From Salisapilia sapeloensis (taxonomy: Eukaryota; Oomycota; Peronosporomycetes; Peronosporales; Salisapiliaceae), in the NCBI GenBank assembly GCA_023334545.1, contig JAADVB010000028.1, positions 46,957-110,956 on the forward strand: a stretch of 64,000 bases of DNA, given 5' to 3'. This document shows, piece after piece, positions 10,963 to 22,823 of this stretch (its first letter is position 1; each line of letters opens with the position of its first letter). Under the pieces are notes generated by a model. It had not been told where the DNA came from. It searched no databases and saw only the letters and a list, made by a program, of their open reading frames with translations. Both the position numbers and the translations under genes were made by a program.

Positions 10963-12415
10963 TCATCGCTCACGAGTCGACTTGGGAGGGTACGTCGTCG
11001 GGTCATTCACCAACGCTTGGTTCCACTCGGTTAGCAAGTTGGCTGCTCCGACCAAAACCTGCTTGTCCTCCGCTCGAACCAAGACAGCCATGGCCTTGCG
11101 CCGGTTTCCAGACGCCTCGGCTTCTTCCATCGCCTGCTGATCTTCCTCCGTGCTAGATCAGAGAGGTTAGTCGTATGCTATGAACAGCGCATATGATGAA
11201 GACATACGTCGTCGGGAAGTTCTGGAGACGCTTGATGCACAATGCCTGGAGGTTCTGGTACACTGCCTGCTCATTACGTGCCGTGATAATCGACTTTTCG
11301 AATGCCTACATTTGTTCCTTGTTAGCATACATGATATACTTGTGTGTTAGCGCTAGATCGTACGGATTCGCAGTCGTTAACTTCCTGTTCATTCGTCAGA
11401 ATGACTCGCAGCGTCGCCAGTAGACGCTCGTCAATGTCATCGACGTGCAGTGTGCCCTCAAAGTCATACGTTTGGTTGGCCGTGCTCTCATGCTTGTCCA
11501 GCACTGACTGTTTAACGTTGACGTTCGGATCTGTCGGAGCAACTTTCATCCAAAAGTCCACACCTTTTACTTGGTTCCCAGGGACGACGAAGCCGTACGA
11601 GTACAAGAGTTTTGCGTTCGAGTATCGTCCATAGCTGATCTCTAGTTTCTCCTGTGCCTTGGCATTGTCGATCAGACGATGCTCGAGCATCTCTGTCTCT
11701 TCGTTCATCGAGACAAAGTCATCGAGAGGGTTTTCCAGATGCACATTGTGATTAAACATGTCCATGAGAGGACACAGGACACGGACGTAGACTTCACCTT
11801 TGCCAATACCGAATGCACGACTCCAAATGACAGCTAGCGCCCACTTGTACTTGTTTAAAGTGAACTCTTCGTAAGGGCCGAAGACGTCTGGGAACTCATC
11901 ACGCAGAGGTTTGTACAAGGTGTCAAAGTCCTGAGCAATCTGCTTGTTCATCATGTTAGTAAGCAGCAGGACGTTGGTGTTCTGCAGTTCCTGTAGTTCT
12001 TCTTCAGACCAGAAGATGGGCAGGTCAAACTCCTGCGGCATCGTCTGGATGAACGGGCCGTAGAAGGACTGATCACCTTTGCTCTGCTCGTGCATCAGAT
12101 GCAGAGCAAGCATTTCATCCGGTGGCATGTCGACATGTTTGCGCAAGACTGGCGCCAAATCCGTCTGCATGGCGGACTCAATGGACATGGTCAGATGGAA
12201 CGGAATGCGAAGTGTCGATTGACCTGCATGCGATTGATTAGCATCGAAAATGGACGGGATGAGATTTCCAGCTTGATACCTTTCAAAAGCGCTTCTTTCG
12301 CAACGATGCCATAGCCTTCACTTTCGTTAAGGAACTTGACTTCCACTGGAGCTTCCGGAGCCCCCTTCGTCTTGAGCCACTCTAGTAGCTTGTCAATAGC
12401 TGCTTGATCCACCAT
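10963..12415 (-). CDS. SET-domain lysine/histidine methyltransferase, RLSMT/SETD3-like
   Basis: Model join(10963..11152, 11208..11305, 11364..12223, 12280..12415), 427 aa. Exon 1 ends ...ALLKG, and splicing to exon 2 gives LRIPFHLTMSIESAM, the usual family sequence. This is why the read-through of that intron was rejected. The split SET domain has CPLMDMFNHN near the middle and EISYGRYSNAKLLYSYGFV, both hallmarks of the Rubisco large-subunit methyltransferase/SETD3/SETD6 group. The rest matches the helical Rubis-subs-bind domain. Members methylate actin His73 (SETD3), NF-kB, or Rubisco and aldolase. The substrate here cannot be chosen from sequence. Confidence 0.87.
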
Positions 12416-13138
12416 CTCGCTTATCTACTTGTCTGCATTGGTTGCGAAAAGTCGGAGGTAAATTAACGAGACGAAATGAAGATTATTTTCTAGGTCATCC
12501 TGCTTGCCTAAGTTTCCAGTCGAGATATGTCGGACGTTTAGTGCTCCAGCTAGAGGCGATGTGATAATGTACACATGAAGGCATTGGTATATGCATTATG
12601 CTATATGCATAGCTGTGGGTGGTGGCAGTATATGGTTGATACGCTACAAGTTACCATGCAAAGAGAAGTAGGTTTCTACAGTACTTGACGTAGCAAAAGC
12701 GATAGTAGCTTTGTTTGATCCTCTTCTATTGTTCTCACATTGATATCGTCCATCATGTTTGGTCTCTTGTGTAGCTTTTCGTCCAAGCAGCTAGTACTTT
12801 TGAAGGTCTTGCATACTTTAGATATGATATGCTTCCTTTTGAAGGATCTGGAAATGGACTTCACAAGTAAGAATATTGAATGGGGGTATGAGCGTTGGAG
12901 CCGCTAGGTATTGCCACTTAGTATACTTCCTAACCTTTGAGGTTTCGTTTGATGTACTTGCAGCTTTTTACGTGCAGTATGAAGAGAAAATATCAACTTA
13001 GTACCTCCATGTTTACTTTCAACAAACTTTTATATTAATCTGGTTTTCATGTCACTTTTACTTGCTCATTTAAAAGCAAATGACTCATTTTTGTAGAGCC
13101 TTCAGTAATAGCCGACTTTGGATATCGTACTCAAAGCT
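12416..13138. other. AT-rich intergenic region
   Basis: About 720 bp between the SETD3-like start and the 3' end of the giant gene. A short minus-strand frame (12676-12864, 62 codons) is basic and unconvincing. Near 12588-12612 there is a small palindrome, TATGCAT/ATGCATA around an 8 bp spacer. Nothing else is supported. Confidence 0.45.
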
Positions 13139-16100
13139 CTACAGACAAGACTCCATGATGTCCATGAAGATGTCTTTGCAAATTTGTTCTTGAAGTTCAC
13201 CACCTTCTTGTCGGAGCAACAAGCTCACGAGACCATCATTTCGTCTGCTAGAGCGCGGAGAAGTTATTATTGATGGCGATTGTACCGGTAGATTGGACGA
13301 TGAATTGACGAGGAGTGCTTGTCGTTGAGTATATGTAACGAGGTGGCCGACGTCAACGCGTGCACGAGATTGTACCAAGTCCCGAAGCTTTTCTGCTTGA
13401 TCTGCTGGTGCGCACTCAGCATACTGAACACGCCGAACTTTTACATCGGCATAGTCTTGCATTCTAGAGCCAAGCTCGAGAGCACATTGGACACGAGAAA
13501 GTGTGGATTGGCGGACACGTTTTAAGAGATCACCTGGCGGTATAATCCCAGAGATACTTTCCTTAGCAAGGCATTGCTCCGCGATAGTTTGTACAGTTGA
13601 TTGCCATATCTGTTGCACCTGATCTAGACTAGCTTGTGGAAGCTTGGAAAGCTCAATCTACTCATTCACATTTAGATGAGCTGTTATACAGGTGTAGATT
13701 TACAAATATTGATACATACCTTATCTGCGGATATTGATATCGACTGAACGAGTGCCTCTACTTGTTCTGCTTCTGATGGAGTGGTAGGAAGTTGTGGTGT
13801 TTCATGCAATGTGCTTATATCGCTTTCTTCATCTAGTCTATCCGCTTCTAATATGGCTGCAGGTGTTGGAGCGACCGATTTAGATCGCTTGGCATGGATA
13901 TCCGTCACCCACTGCAGCGAACCTTCTAACATTTCGTCATATAGTTGAAATAGAACACTTTCTACCACAGCTTCTGTCGGCTGTGAGGGAGTATTCTGTG
14001 GGTCCGAAGATGCATTGTCTTCGTCATGAGTAGACTCATTCTGGTCTTGAGTCATACCTTCATATTCGTCAACTTCTTCTACCTCTTCGTCTACTTCTTC
14101 GATCGAATACTCTTCTGGTGGTGTCACTTTATCTTCAAGTAAGCTTTCAGAAGTTACAGTCTCATTTTCTTCTCCGAAGTAAGATTTAGCGACATCATGC
14201 TGTGTTTGGTGCGTCTGACCATCATCTACAGCTTCAGATGTAAGATCTCCATCCTTTTCATTATCGGTGGGCGCGACGTTAGCACTTTGGTCTTGTTCGA
14301 GCTTTGCTTCCTCTAGCTTGTTACAGTTATCTAAGTCTTTCATCTCTTTCTGTAAAGGCACATCCAGGTTTTCTTTCGCGTCTGGAGAAAATTCGGCTGC
14401 TTCGACGGCTGCATACTGTCTCTTGAGCTTGGTGTCATTATAGACATCCGTCATGTCCTGCAGTACCATGCTCAGCAAGTCTGAGAATATAATATCCGTC
14501 GTACGCTCCACATCAGCTTCTGCTACGACACGCTTGCTACTAGTCTGCACTTCAAGCCAATCAGTCTCGTTCTCTACTTGAATTCTTTCCTGCTTGTGAT
14601 CTTCCCTATTTTGGTTGTAAATCTCCATCTGCATGCCAGTGTCTAGATCCTTGGCTGCAGATGAGATGAGGTCGTCTTTATCATTTACCTCACTAGTCTC
14701 TAATTCAACGAAGACATCACTCGTAGTACTTGACTCGACGACTAGTTCTCGCGTATACTTCTCTACACTTCCAACTGCTACAACGACATTTTCAACGTAG
14801 TCGTATCCATTCAAGAGGTCAATCCTGGTCTGAACTACCGACGCAGGTTTTATCAGTAGATTGTCCTCTTCACCTGTATTCAGTCGCTCGTTCAACACGC
14901 CATCCTCTTCAACGCCTGGATCGCACATATCAGCTTCATCATTCTCGCACACGCGCTCCAGAAGAGGCGTATCTCTAAGGGTATTTCCTTGCCCAGCTAC
15001 CACCGCCCCTACATCCTCAACATAATCAAATGTATTCAGCAGATCCGACTTGGTCTCTTCCTCCACAACTTCCGATTGCGTCGCCACGATCGCCATCTCG
15101 ACTTGTTCCACATACTCAAACGACTGAAGCAAATCGTCTTCGTATCCACGCTGGACACGCTTTTCATACTCCACCTGCTTTTGTCTCAGCCAAGACGCTT
15201 CCATTCGATTCCTGCGACGAATGAGGTCTAACTCTGCTTCTTTCCTTCGAAGATGTGCTTCGACTTCTTTCGTCTGCTCCCACAGCGCTACTTCATCTGC
15301 ACTCAGCTTTCCCTTCTGCTCTTCCACACGAAGACGATGCTGTACTTCCAACACTTCTTCCTTTCGAGCATCGATCTGTGCCTTCAGTTGGTCCAGTCGC
15401 TTCATCTGTTCCTCAATGCTTTTCGAAAGCACTTCACTCTGGGAGCCTTCGATACGACCACTATCATGGCTTTGCATCATATTTATGGAGGTTTTTACAG
15501 GTATACTTGTGCTGTGTTCTTGAAGCTTTTCATGTACATCCACTAATGCAGACTCGATTTTCACGAGAGATGGATCATCCGATTCATCTGCTTCTTCCTC
15601 TTCCCCTTCCTCGACAGAATGAGCCTCTGTGACTGGAAGCAATATAAGAGGTTTGTCTTGTTTTATCGACTCATCAACTTCAAAGCTTTGGCTGTAATCA
15701 TTTGCTTCAGAGGTGCTTTGTGCAGTCTCTTCGGTTGCTTCTGTCGCTTCATTTGGAAGAGTACGCTCTGCATCAGTGGAGGTTTCATCATCATAATCGT
15801 CTTCGTAAGCATCTGCGCTTTGACTCGCACCGTCTTTGATACTGGAAGTATGCGTTTCAGCAGCAACATCCGGGTCCGTCCCTATAGCACTGTCCTCATC
15901 GATAGCTTCAGACTGTGCCACATCGTTTCTATCGTATGTTTCTTCATCCTCTGCTATGGTGGCATTATCATCAATGGACTCTGCCTGTATATCGTCATCT
16001 CCATACGTAACTTCGTCCTCGACCTCGTCTTCCTCTTTTTCACTACCATAGCTTACGTCACTTTCCACTTCATCATCTCCACTCTGTACGTCGACAGCCT

Positions 16101-19100
16101 CTTTACCAACTTCCTCAACTGCATGTTCATCGACTACGGCACTACTACTAGCCTCATCACCTTCAAATTCATCCAAACTATATGAATAGCCTTCTTCCGC
16201 ATTCCTATCCCCTTGGTCTTCGTCATACTCATACTCATCACCTTGTTGGTCGTTACTTAAATGCGTCTCCGCATCCTCCATCGTATTACCATAACCAGAA
16301 GCTATATGCAATTCTTTATTCAAGACTGGATACTGAGTGCGGACGAGATGCATTTCATCTGCAACTCGTCTCTCTATAGCTGCCTTTGCAAGCACAAGCT
16401 CTTCTTCGACATTCATCCCTAACGCCATGTGTGCTAGTTCATTCACCTGTCGTCTCTCTTCCTCAAGACTAAACTTGGCTTGCTCCTGTTCTAATAACTG
16501 TACCTTTGCAGCAAGCAACTCGGTAGCTCTCTCTCGCTTTTGCGCGATTTTAGACGCTAAACTACTATCATCTGCATTGTCTCTCGTCTCTAAATTCTTT
16601 CGCAACGTGTTGATTTCGTCTAGCAAAAGCTTTGTCGTGGAAGAGTCATCCGATATGGATGTATGCACTTCCACCATAGTATTACCCGCTTCACTCCTGA
16701 GTTCTGTCTCCACTCCTTCCGTCTCAGCGTCTTCAGCTTGAAAAGTATCCTCGTATGTATTGGCATCCTCAATCTCTTCTGTCTCTCCAGCATCCACTTG
16801 AAATGAGTCTCCAGCGTACTTGTTATCTTCGTCAATCTCTTCAATCTCACCATTACTCGAAGAAATTTCCGATGGTTCATTTCCACTTACATCTTCGATC
16901 TCTTCCATCCGACTTTTGCTATCTATTACGGAATGTCCTGCAGAGGCAAAGTCCTCCGTGTATTCGCCATCCGGCATACTGCTCTCATCCATTTGTTCAT
17001 TTTCTGATGGCGCATTCTCTTCTGAGACTACACTTTGCTCCACCACTTCGCCGTCTGCATTCGTATTATCCTCATCATTAGCGTGTATTGGGTCTACCTC
17101 GTCAATTTCATCAGCTTCAACAGAGTGTATGCTCGCTTGGCCATCCTCAACTTCGTCCTGTACATCATCTTCCTGAACTTCCGATTGCTTTACGTCATCC
17201 GCATCGGAGGACTCCTTCGAATGTTGACTGGCGCTCACTGATGCAAACTCATCTCCGTACGTATCATCGTAGTTTTCACTATACTCCTCTTCTACATCGC
17301 TCTCTTCCTTCTGATCAGTGGACTTCATATCTTCATCGATGATATTTTCAGCCATTTCACTTTCCTCTTCGTTAAAAAGCTCTAAGTCTGTACTATTCAC
17401 GCTACTCGGTTTGATATTCTCTTCATCCTCTTCATCCTCTTCATTCTCTTCATTCTCTTCATTCTCTTCATAGCCAGCTTCTTCCTGCTCTTCGTGACTA
17501 ATTTCTTTATTACCTGAATTAGAACGAGATGCAGCAACCTGGGAGGTAGTATTGAAGCTTTCATCATCGTAAGCATCCACTTCTGGCGTTCTAGCCTCTT
17601 CTTCTTTTTGATCGTGCCATCGGTAGTCGGCTGATGCTGGCTGCATGTTCATGTCACTCTCTTTTTCCTGATACTCGAAACCAGTATCAAGACTCTGGAA
17701 TGCAAGCAAGTCTTGGTAGTATTGAGCAATGCAGGCTGCACGCTGACTTTCTAATTTCGCTCTCTCCGATACAAATAGCGCTTCAATCGACTGTTTCTTT
17801 AGCATTAAATGACGTACTTGGTTTTTCGTTTCAAGTGATGGGCGATGCCTCCCTTGTGCTTGACGAACTGCTTGGTCAATCTGTTGTACATCTACGCTCT
17901 GCTTTCGTTCTAACGCTCGTAAACGTAAGCAGATAAGTGATTCCTCACTTTGCTTTCGAAGCTCCAAGTTCCTCATAAATGCAGATGAGAAGTCATCTAC
18001 ATCATGAGGTTGCGTCTCACTCTTCGTAGTGTTATCCAGCTTCTTCGAATGTAATGGTGTTGGTGGTTTGATGTATGGTGTTAGCTCAACGTCGTTGCTT
18101 CTGGAACTTTCGCTTTTATCTGGCATATTATGATCGCTACTATCTCTACTTTTGAATGTGTCCTCTTCGAACGAAGCAGAGTCATCATATGCCTGATCGT
18201 CATATGCATCACTTCCACCTGTAGTCGATGGTTTGTGTTCAGAGAGTACTTCGTCCACCTCCTCGACTTTTGACTCTTCTGGTTCAAATTCCAAGTTGTC
18301 TTCAATCTCGATAGATGGATCACTCACGAGGTTGGAAACATTTATATTGCTTCCAGAGACAAATGTTCCTTCAAAGTCGTCTTCGTAGGCAGCAGACACG
18401 GATGGAGCGATGCTAGCCTCCTCAGGATTAGATGTGTCGGACTGTACTTCATCTTCGATGTCCTGGATACTATCAGAGGCTTCGGATGGACTGTTACGTT
18501 TGACTTCATGCTCTTCAACAATGGAAGTACTCTGGATTTGATCGTCCTTAACATCCACATCATCCGATGCATTCTCTATATCTGACGTAACCTCTCTTTC
18601 TTCCGACACGATTTCATTAGATACGACACCTTCTTGGGCACTTTGAATACCGCTTTCTTCTTCAAATCCACTGCCGTCGTAATCGTTATAACTAGGCACC
18701 GAGTCGTTCGTTTCGTCTGCTTGAGGTACCTCTTCTGTAAAACTTGGCACACTGTGGTCATCCAGGTCAACTTCTTCTACTACAACACTCTGCTGCGTTT
18801 CCTCCTCGAATCCACTGTCGCCGTACTCGATATAGCTAGCAATAGATTTATCAACTTGCTCTATTTCAGAGTCCTCTTCTGCAACACTTGGTACACTGTG
18901 TTCATCTCCAGTAGCTTCACTTACTATGACACTTTGCTGGGTTTCTTCCTCAAATCCACTCGCAGCGTAAGTATCGATATCTGCATCAGATTCCGTAATC
19001 TCATCGTCGATTTCCTCTACAACAGTATCCTGAACCACAATCTCTTTGAGAGCCGATGGAAGAGAACTAGGCTCGTCCTGCGTCTCCTCTTCAAATGCGC

Positions 19101-22100
19101 TTTCATCATATACATCTACGTTTGAAGCGTCTTCATCTTTTTCTGTGTCATAAGATACAGAGCTCTGTACTTCTTCACTTGCGATATTCACGTGAGATTG
19201 ACTGTCTTCCTCGAATTCATCCTCACCATAGTATTCACTCCGCTGTTGTGAAAGTCCTAACTCATTACCATCCGATGTTTCGAAATGCAGCTGGGTGTGC
19301 GAATCACCATGGCTGCTTTTATCTACTGCATCATAAAACGTTTCATCGGCCTCATCTTCAACCACTTCGAACCGGTCGCTACTATACTCCACATCACTTC
19401 CGAAAGCAGTTCTATCTAAAGCCTTCTGGTAGTCAGAAAAATGAGCTTCCATCGCTTCTTTATAGGACCCAGCTACTTGCACTGATGCTACTAGTGCACC
19501 CTCCAACGCACGAGAATGCTCAACTATAGATAGGTGGTTCAACGCATCGTCCACCGCTTCTGAAAGCTCCGACTCGGCCATTAGTCTAGCTGCCAGCTCT
19601 TGTGGCGAATAGTCTAAACTCAGTCCATTCTGAGATGCGTTAAGGTTTACGTCCCAACTTTCATTCCACTCACTACTGTCTCTATCCATGACCTCACTCT
19701 CTTCCAGCACATCGTCTTCATCGAAAGCATCATGGTATTGGACGTGGTCTTGGCAGTTATACTTTTCACTACCTTCTGACGACGCGTCGTCTGCATCTGC
19801 ATCTACCTCTTCCTTTTTCTCTTCGTTTAGCTCACGTATAATGTCTTCATATCGGACGAACGTATCGATTAAAGGTGGTCTCTCTTCTGTATCATCATCT
19901 ATATCCAACGAAAGCATGTCTGATGATATTAAATGCGTTGCTGCTGCCTCGTGCATGGAACTAGCCCAATCCTCTCGCTGCATTTTCATCCGAGCTTCAG
20001 CTTCATTCGATCGTTGTCTCAGCTCTTCCTGCTGCTCTTGTTCCCTCTTCTTCCTTTCCTTTTCTACTTCATTTCGTATCAAGCTAAGTGAATCGTCTTG
20101 AGCTAGTAGCAACTCGCGTAAACGTGCTGAGCTATCTTCTGGTGTAAATACTTGATCTTCATCTCGAGGTAAAATGTTCGCACGGAATATAAGCCCCTTG
20201 GGTCGAGGTTTCATAAAGTCGTACAACGAAACCGGTTTGTTCTGATCAAAGTCGAGTGAATCGTCATCACTACCTTCGCTCAACTTGTCGTCTTGAAGGC
20301 TGGTTCTACTCTCCACACTACTTGATAGAGAAAGCCTAAATGCTGCTCTACCGTCATCTTCAGACTCATTCGCACTGGCTACGTTTCTAGAATACTCCTC
20401 GTCACTCTGTTCGTCTGCATCGTCCATGTCTACTCTTGTGTCATCGGATTCGTCTGCAGCATGGACGCCGGAGGTGGTTTCTAACGACTCTGGACTAAGC
20501 GCAATCTCTTCACTCGACCTTTTTTCTGTCTTTCGCTCCATTAAAGAGTTTAATCGAGACGAAATCTGTTGAGTAAGCTCTTCTAATGCATACAATTTCT
20601 TCAGGTGCTCACTGGTTGGAGCTTCCTTGCATTCATCTTCTACCACGAATTCAGTCATGTCCGGTTTGAACCCTTCTTGTGTGGATGGAGACGGAGACTT
20701 TGACACTGGGAATGTAGGAGAATATTCATCTTCGGTATCATCCGCTTCCACTTCTTGATTCTCCGTAAGAACTACAGGTACCCTCTTGTCTTGACTTTTA
20801 TCACTGCATTCACTTTCGGCATCACTGACATCTGAATGAGTTTGTACCACAGTTCTCGTGCGTTTCGCTTTACTTGACAAGGCTCTTTGACTATTCAAGT
20901 GCGTATTCTCTTTGTTCATTATCCTTAGACGACTTCTCTTCTTAGCTCGACGAAGACTTTCTCGTCGCTCTTCCTCCAATTGCTACATTCCATCAGTTAG
21001 GCTTCATATAAATTCATACAGACAAATGGAAATCTTACTCGGAGTTTTTCGAGTCGCTTCTTCTCCTCCTCTCTCTTTCTCTCTTCATGACGCTTCTTTT
21101 CCATCAGTCGACTACGTTTCTGGAAGTTCATGTATTCACGCGCTAACTCTCTTCGTTTCTGAGCTTCTTTCGACAGCTTTTTCTTCTGAAGCTCATCCTG
21201 CTCGTTATACTCTTCCTTCTTCTTTCTCTTCACAATCGCTCGTTTCAAACTTCTTATGTCGGATGTGGTATGTTCTTGCTTTGATGTAGGAACGTGAGGG
21301 CTGGTACCATCGTTTACACGCTTACTATCGTCATTTTTTAAAGAGAGGTCTGTCATATAGCTACTATCACCTAGATGATGATCCTCTCTTGCTTCGTCAT
21401 GATCGTCTTTTGACTGCTTCTTTCGCTGCTTTCTCTTTTTAGACAGTCCCAATGTACTGAGTCTTGGTACTGGTGGCTTCCTTGAAGGCAGTGGCATATC
21501 GTCATTTGACTTTGTTTGCCCGTGCTTCCCTCCACCTGTCTTACCACTTGTACTCTTCTTACTCGCATACACTGCCTTGTTTCGCAATCGAATATGCTTG
21601 GACAATTGTGCTAGATGTTGCTTTCGTTGTAACCGTACGTCTTCCTGCTGCTTCTGTTCTAGCTGTCGCTGTCGAAGGTCAGCAGCAGCCGAGAGCACTC
21701 GAGACTTCTCAGCTTCCCTTCGTTCTTTCGTATTAGCCACCTGTGCTTTTGTTAATGCTGCTTGAAGCGCTTCATGCGAAGGTGTTTCAGAGACAGAGTC
21801 ACTCGATGAACTATCACTATCGGAAGACACGTCATCTGAGTCTGCATGTATGTTCTTTGGATTTTGAACATGATGGTAATGAAAGCGATGCTGCGTTGTG
21901 TTTGACTCGGAAGCGGGAGGTCGGTGTTGAGTCAAGAGTCGAAGGTACTCTTGATCAAGGTTTATATGATTTTTATCTAAACCTGACGCTATATCGTCGT
22001 TGTTCTTGTTAGATTGAGCTTCAGGTGAAGTTGTACCACCATCACAAGAGTCGCTGGAGTTTGCATCCATGTCATTGTCCTGGGACGGATAATAAATATC

Positions 22101-22624
22101 ATCACTAGACATGTCAGCACCGTCAATGGAATAACAGTCATCCACTGCGGACTCCATCCGAATCGAATCGTTTGTACTTTGATCTAGTGCGAGATCAATG
22201 GAAAGCTCTTTTCTACAATAAGGAAGCGATTTTGAAGAAAATCTGCTGCTTTCTACTTTGCCTTCTTCTAACCAACTGTCCGTCTCTCGTCTTGCCTGAC
22301 TATCCAACTGCTTGGACAGTAACTCGAGTGTCTCGTGAAATGGCTCTACCTCTGCATCTTGTCTCCGTGCAGAGCTACACCTTTTCCGATCTATACGGTT
22401 GCTCCCATGCTTCTATGGACAACCGATACAGGATACATAAGCTATACTGCAGCATAAAACGTCAAGTGCCCATGGTTGACAGTACCTGCATATCAGTGTC
22501 TACAGAACGACGTTGCCAATGAATTTCTGCAATTAATGGTAAATAATCAATTGCAATAGAATTTTATGAAACACTTACCAGAGCGTAAATGGAAGTCCTT
22601 CTTTCTCCCACTACTTGCTTCCAT
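13139..22624 (-). CDS. Giant acidic, repeat-rich coiled-coil protein (about 3,080 aa), candidate centrosome/basal-body protein
   Basis: Model join(13139..13657, 13720..20982, 21039..22412, 22486..22526, 22579..22624), all phases closing. The two tiny 5' exons are supported because the third exon's frame is stopped just upstream of a good acceptor. Residues 1-490 are Ser/Asp-rich with basic coiled coils (ending ARE.. and EERKREEEKKRLEKL). The 7.3 kb exon is extremely acidic, with an array of Y-x2-4-[FY]-[EQ] motifs, four 47-48 aa tandem repeats, a Glu/Arg coiled coil (about 15200-15450) and three DLL-x2-[FY]-[ED]-YVE motifs. The C-terminus has short helical segments such as DIIFSDLLSMVLQDM and QICKDIFMDIMESC. 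Length and layout recall CEP350-like proteins, but no CAP-Gly domain is visible. The function is unknown. Confidence 0.75.
17421..17470. repeat. 9-bp microsatellite inside the giant gene
   Basis: Five to six copies of a 9-mer, CTTCATCCT or CTTCATTCT on the plus strand, encode alternating Glu-Glu-Asp and Glu-Glu-Asn on the minus strand. The unit is a multiple of three, so length change by slippage would keep the frame. Confidence 0.85.
18530..19260 (-). repeat. Tandem 47-48 aa protein repeats with SGFEEET core
   Basis: Within the giant gene, four imperfect units about 141-144 nt apart begin with YDESAFEEET, YAASGFEEET, YGDSGFEEET and YDGSGFEEE. Two middle units also share the following QQSV and a later HSVPS. 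A weaker unit (YGEDEFEED) precedes them. The period and motif are read directly from the translation. Confidence 0.75.
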
Positions 22625-22823
22625 CGACGCACGCATCCTTATTAGCGACTCTAGCGCCTGCCTCTTCAATTTTCAAACGACGCTTCAAGTGGTTATATAT
22701 GGGGTACTGAAGTAGCCCGAGTGACCCGAAAGACACCACGAAAAGCACTAGGTCGAGGACAAGTCTTCTTCCGCCTTATCGACGTCTCTAACTACACCTT
22801 CGCTTCGCGTACTTAACTAGACC

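Noticed and set aside
11322-11363. Read-through of exon 2 of the SETD3-like gene ending in ...VRSSANTQVYHVC
   Set aside because: The tail is intron sequence after the donor GTACGA; splicing onward restores the Rubis-subs-bind domain.
12235-12280. Alternative exon 1 end (...SMLINRMQ) in the SETD3-like gene
   Set aside because: Using the upstream donor AAAG|GTATCA gives the conserved LRIPFHLTMSIESA, while the alternative does not.
12588-12612. TATGCAT...ATGCATA palindrome as a regulatory or terminator site
   Set aside because: Short AT-rich palindromes are expected by chance in this AT-rich gap, and no gene end is positioned by it.
13684-20979. Treating the 2,431-codon frame as a complete gene
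   Set aside because: Its apparent start is a TTG inside an exon. In-phase splicing extends it both ways to a 3,080-aa product.
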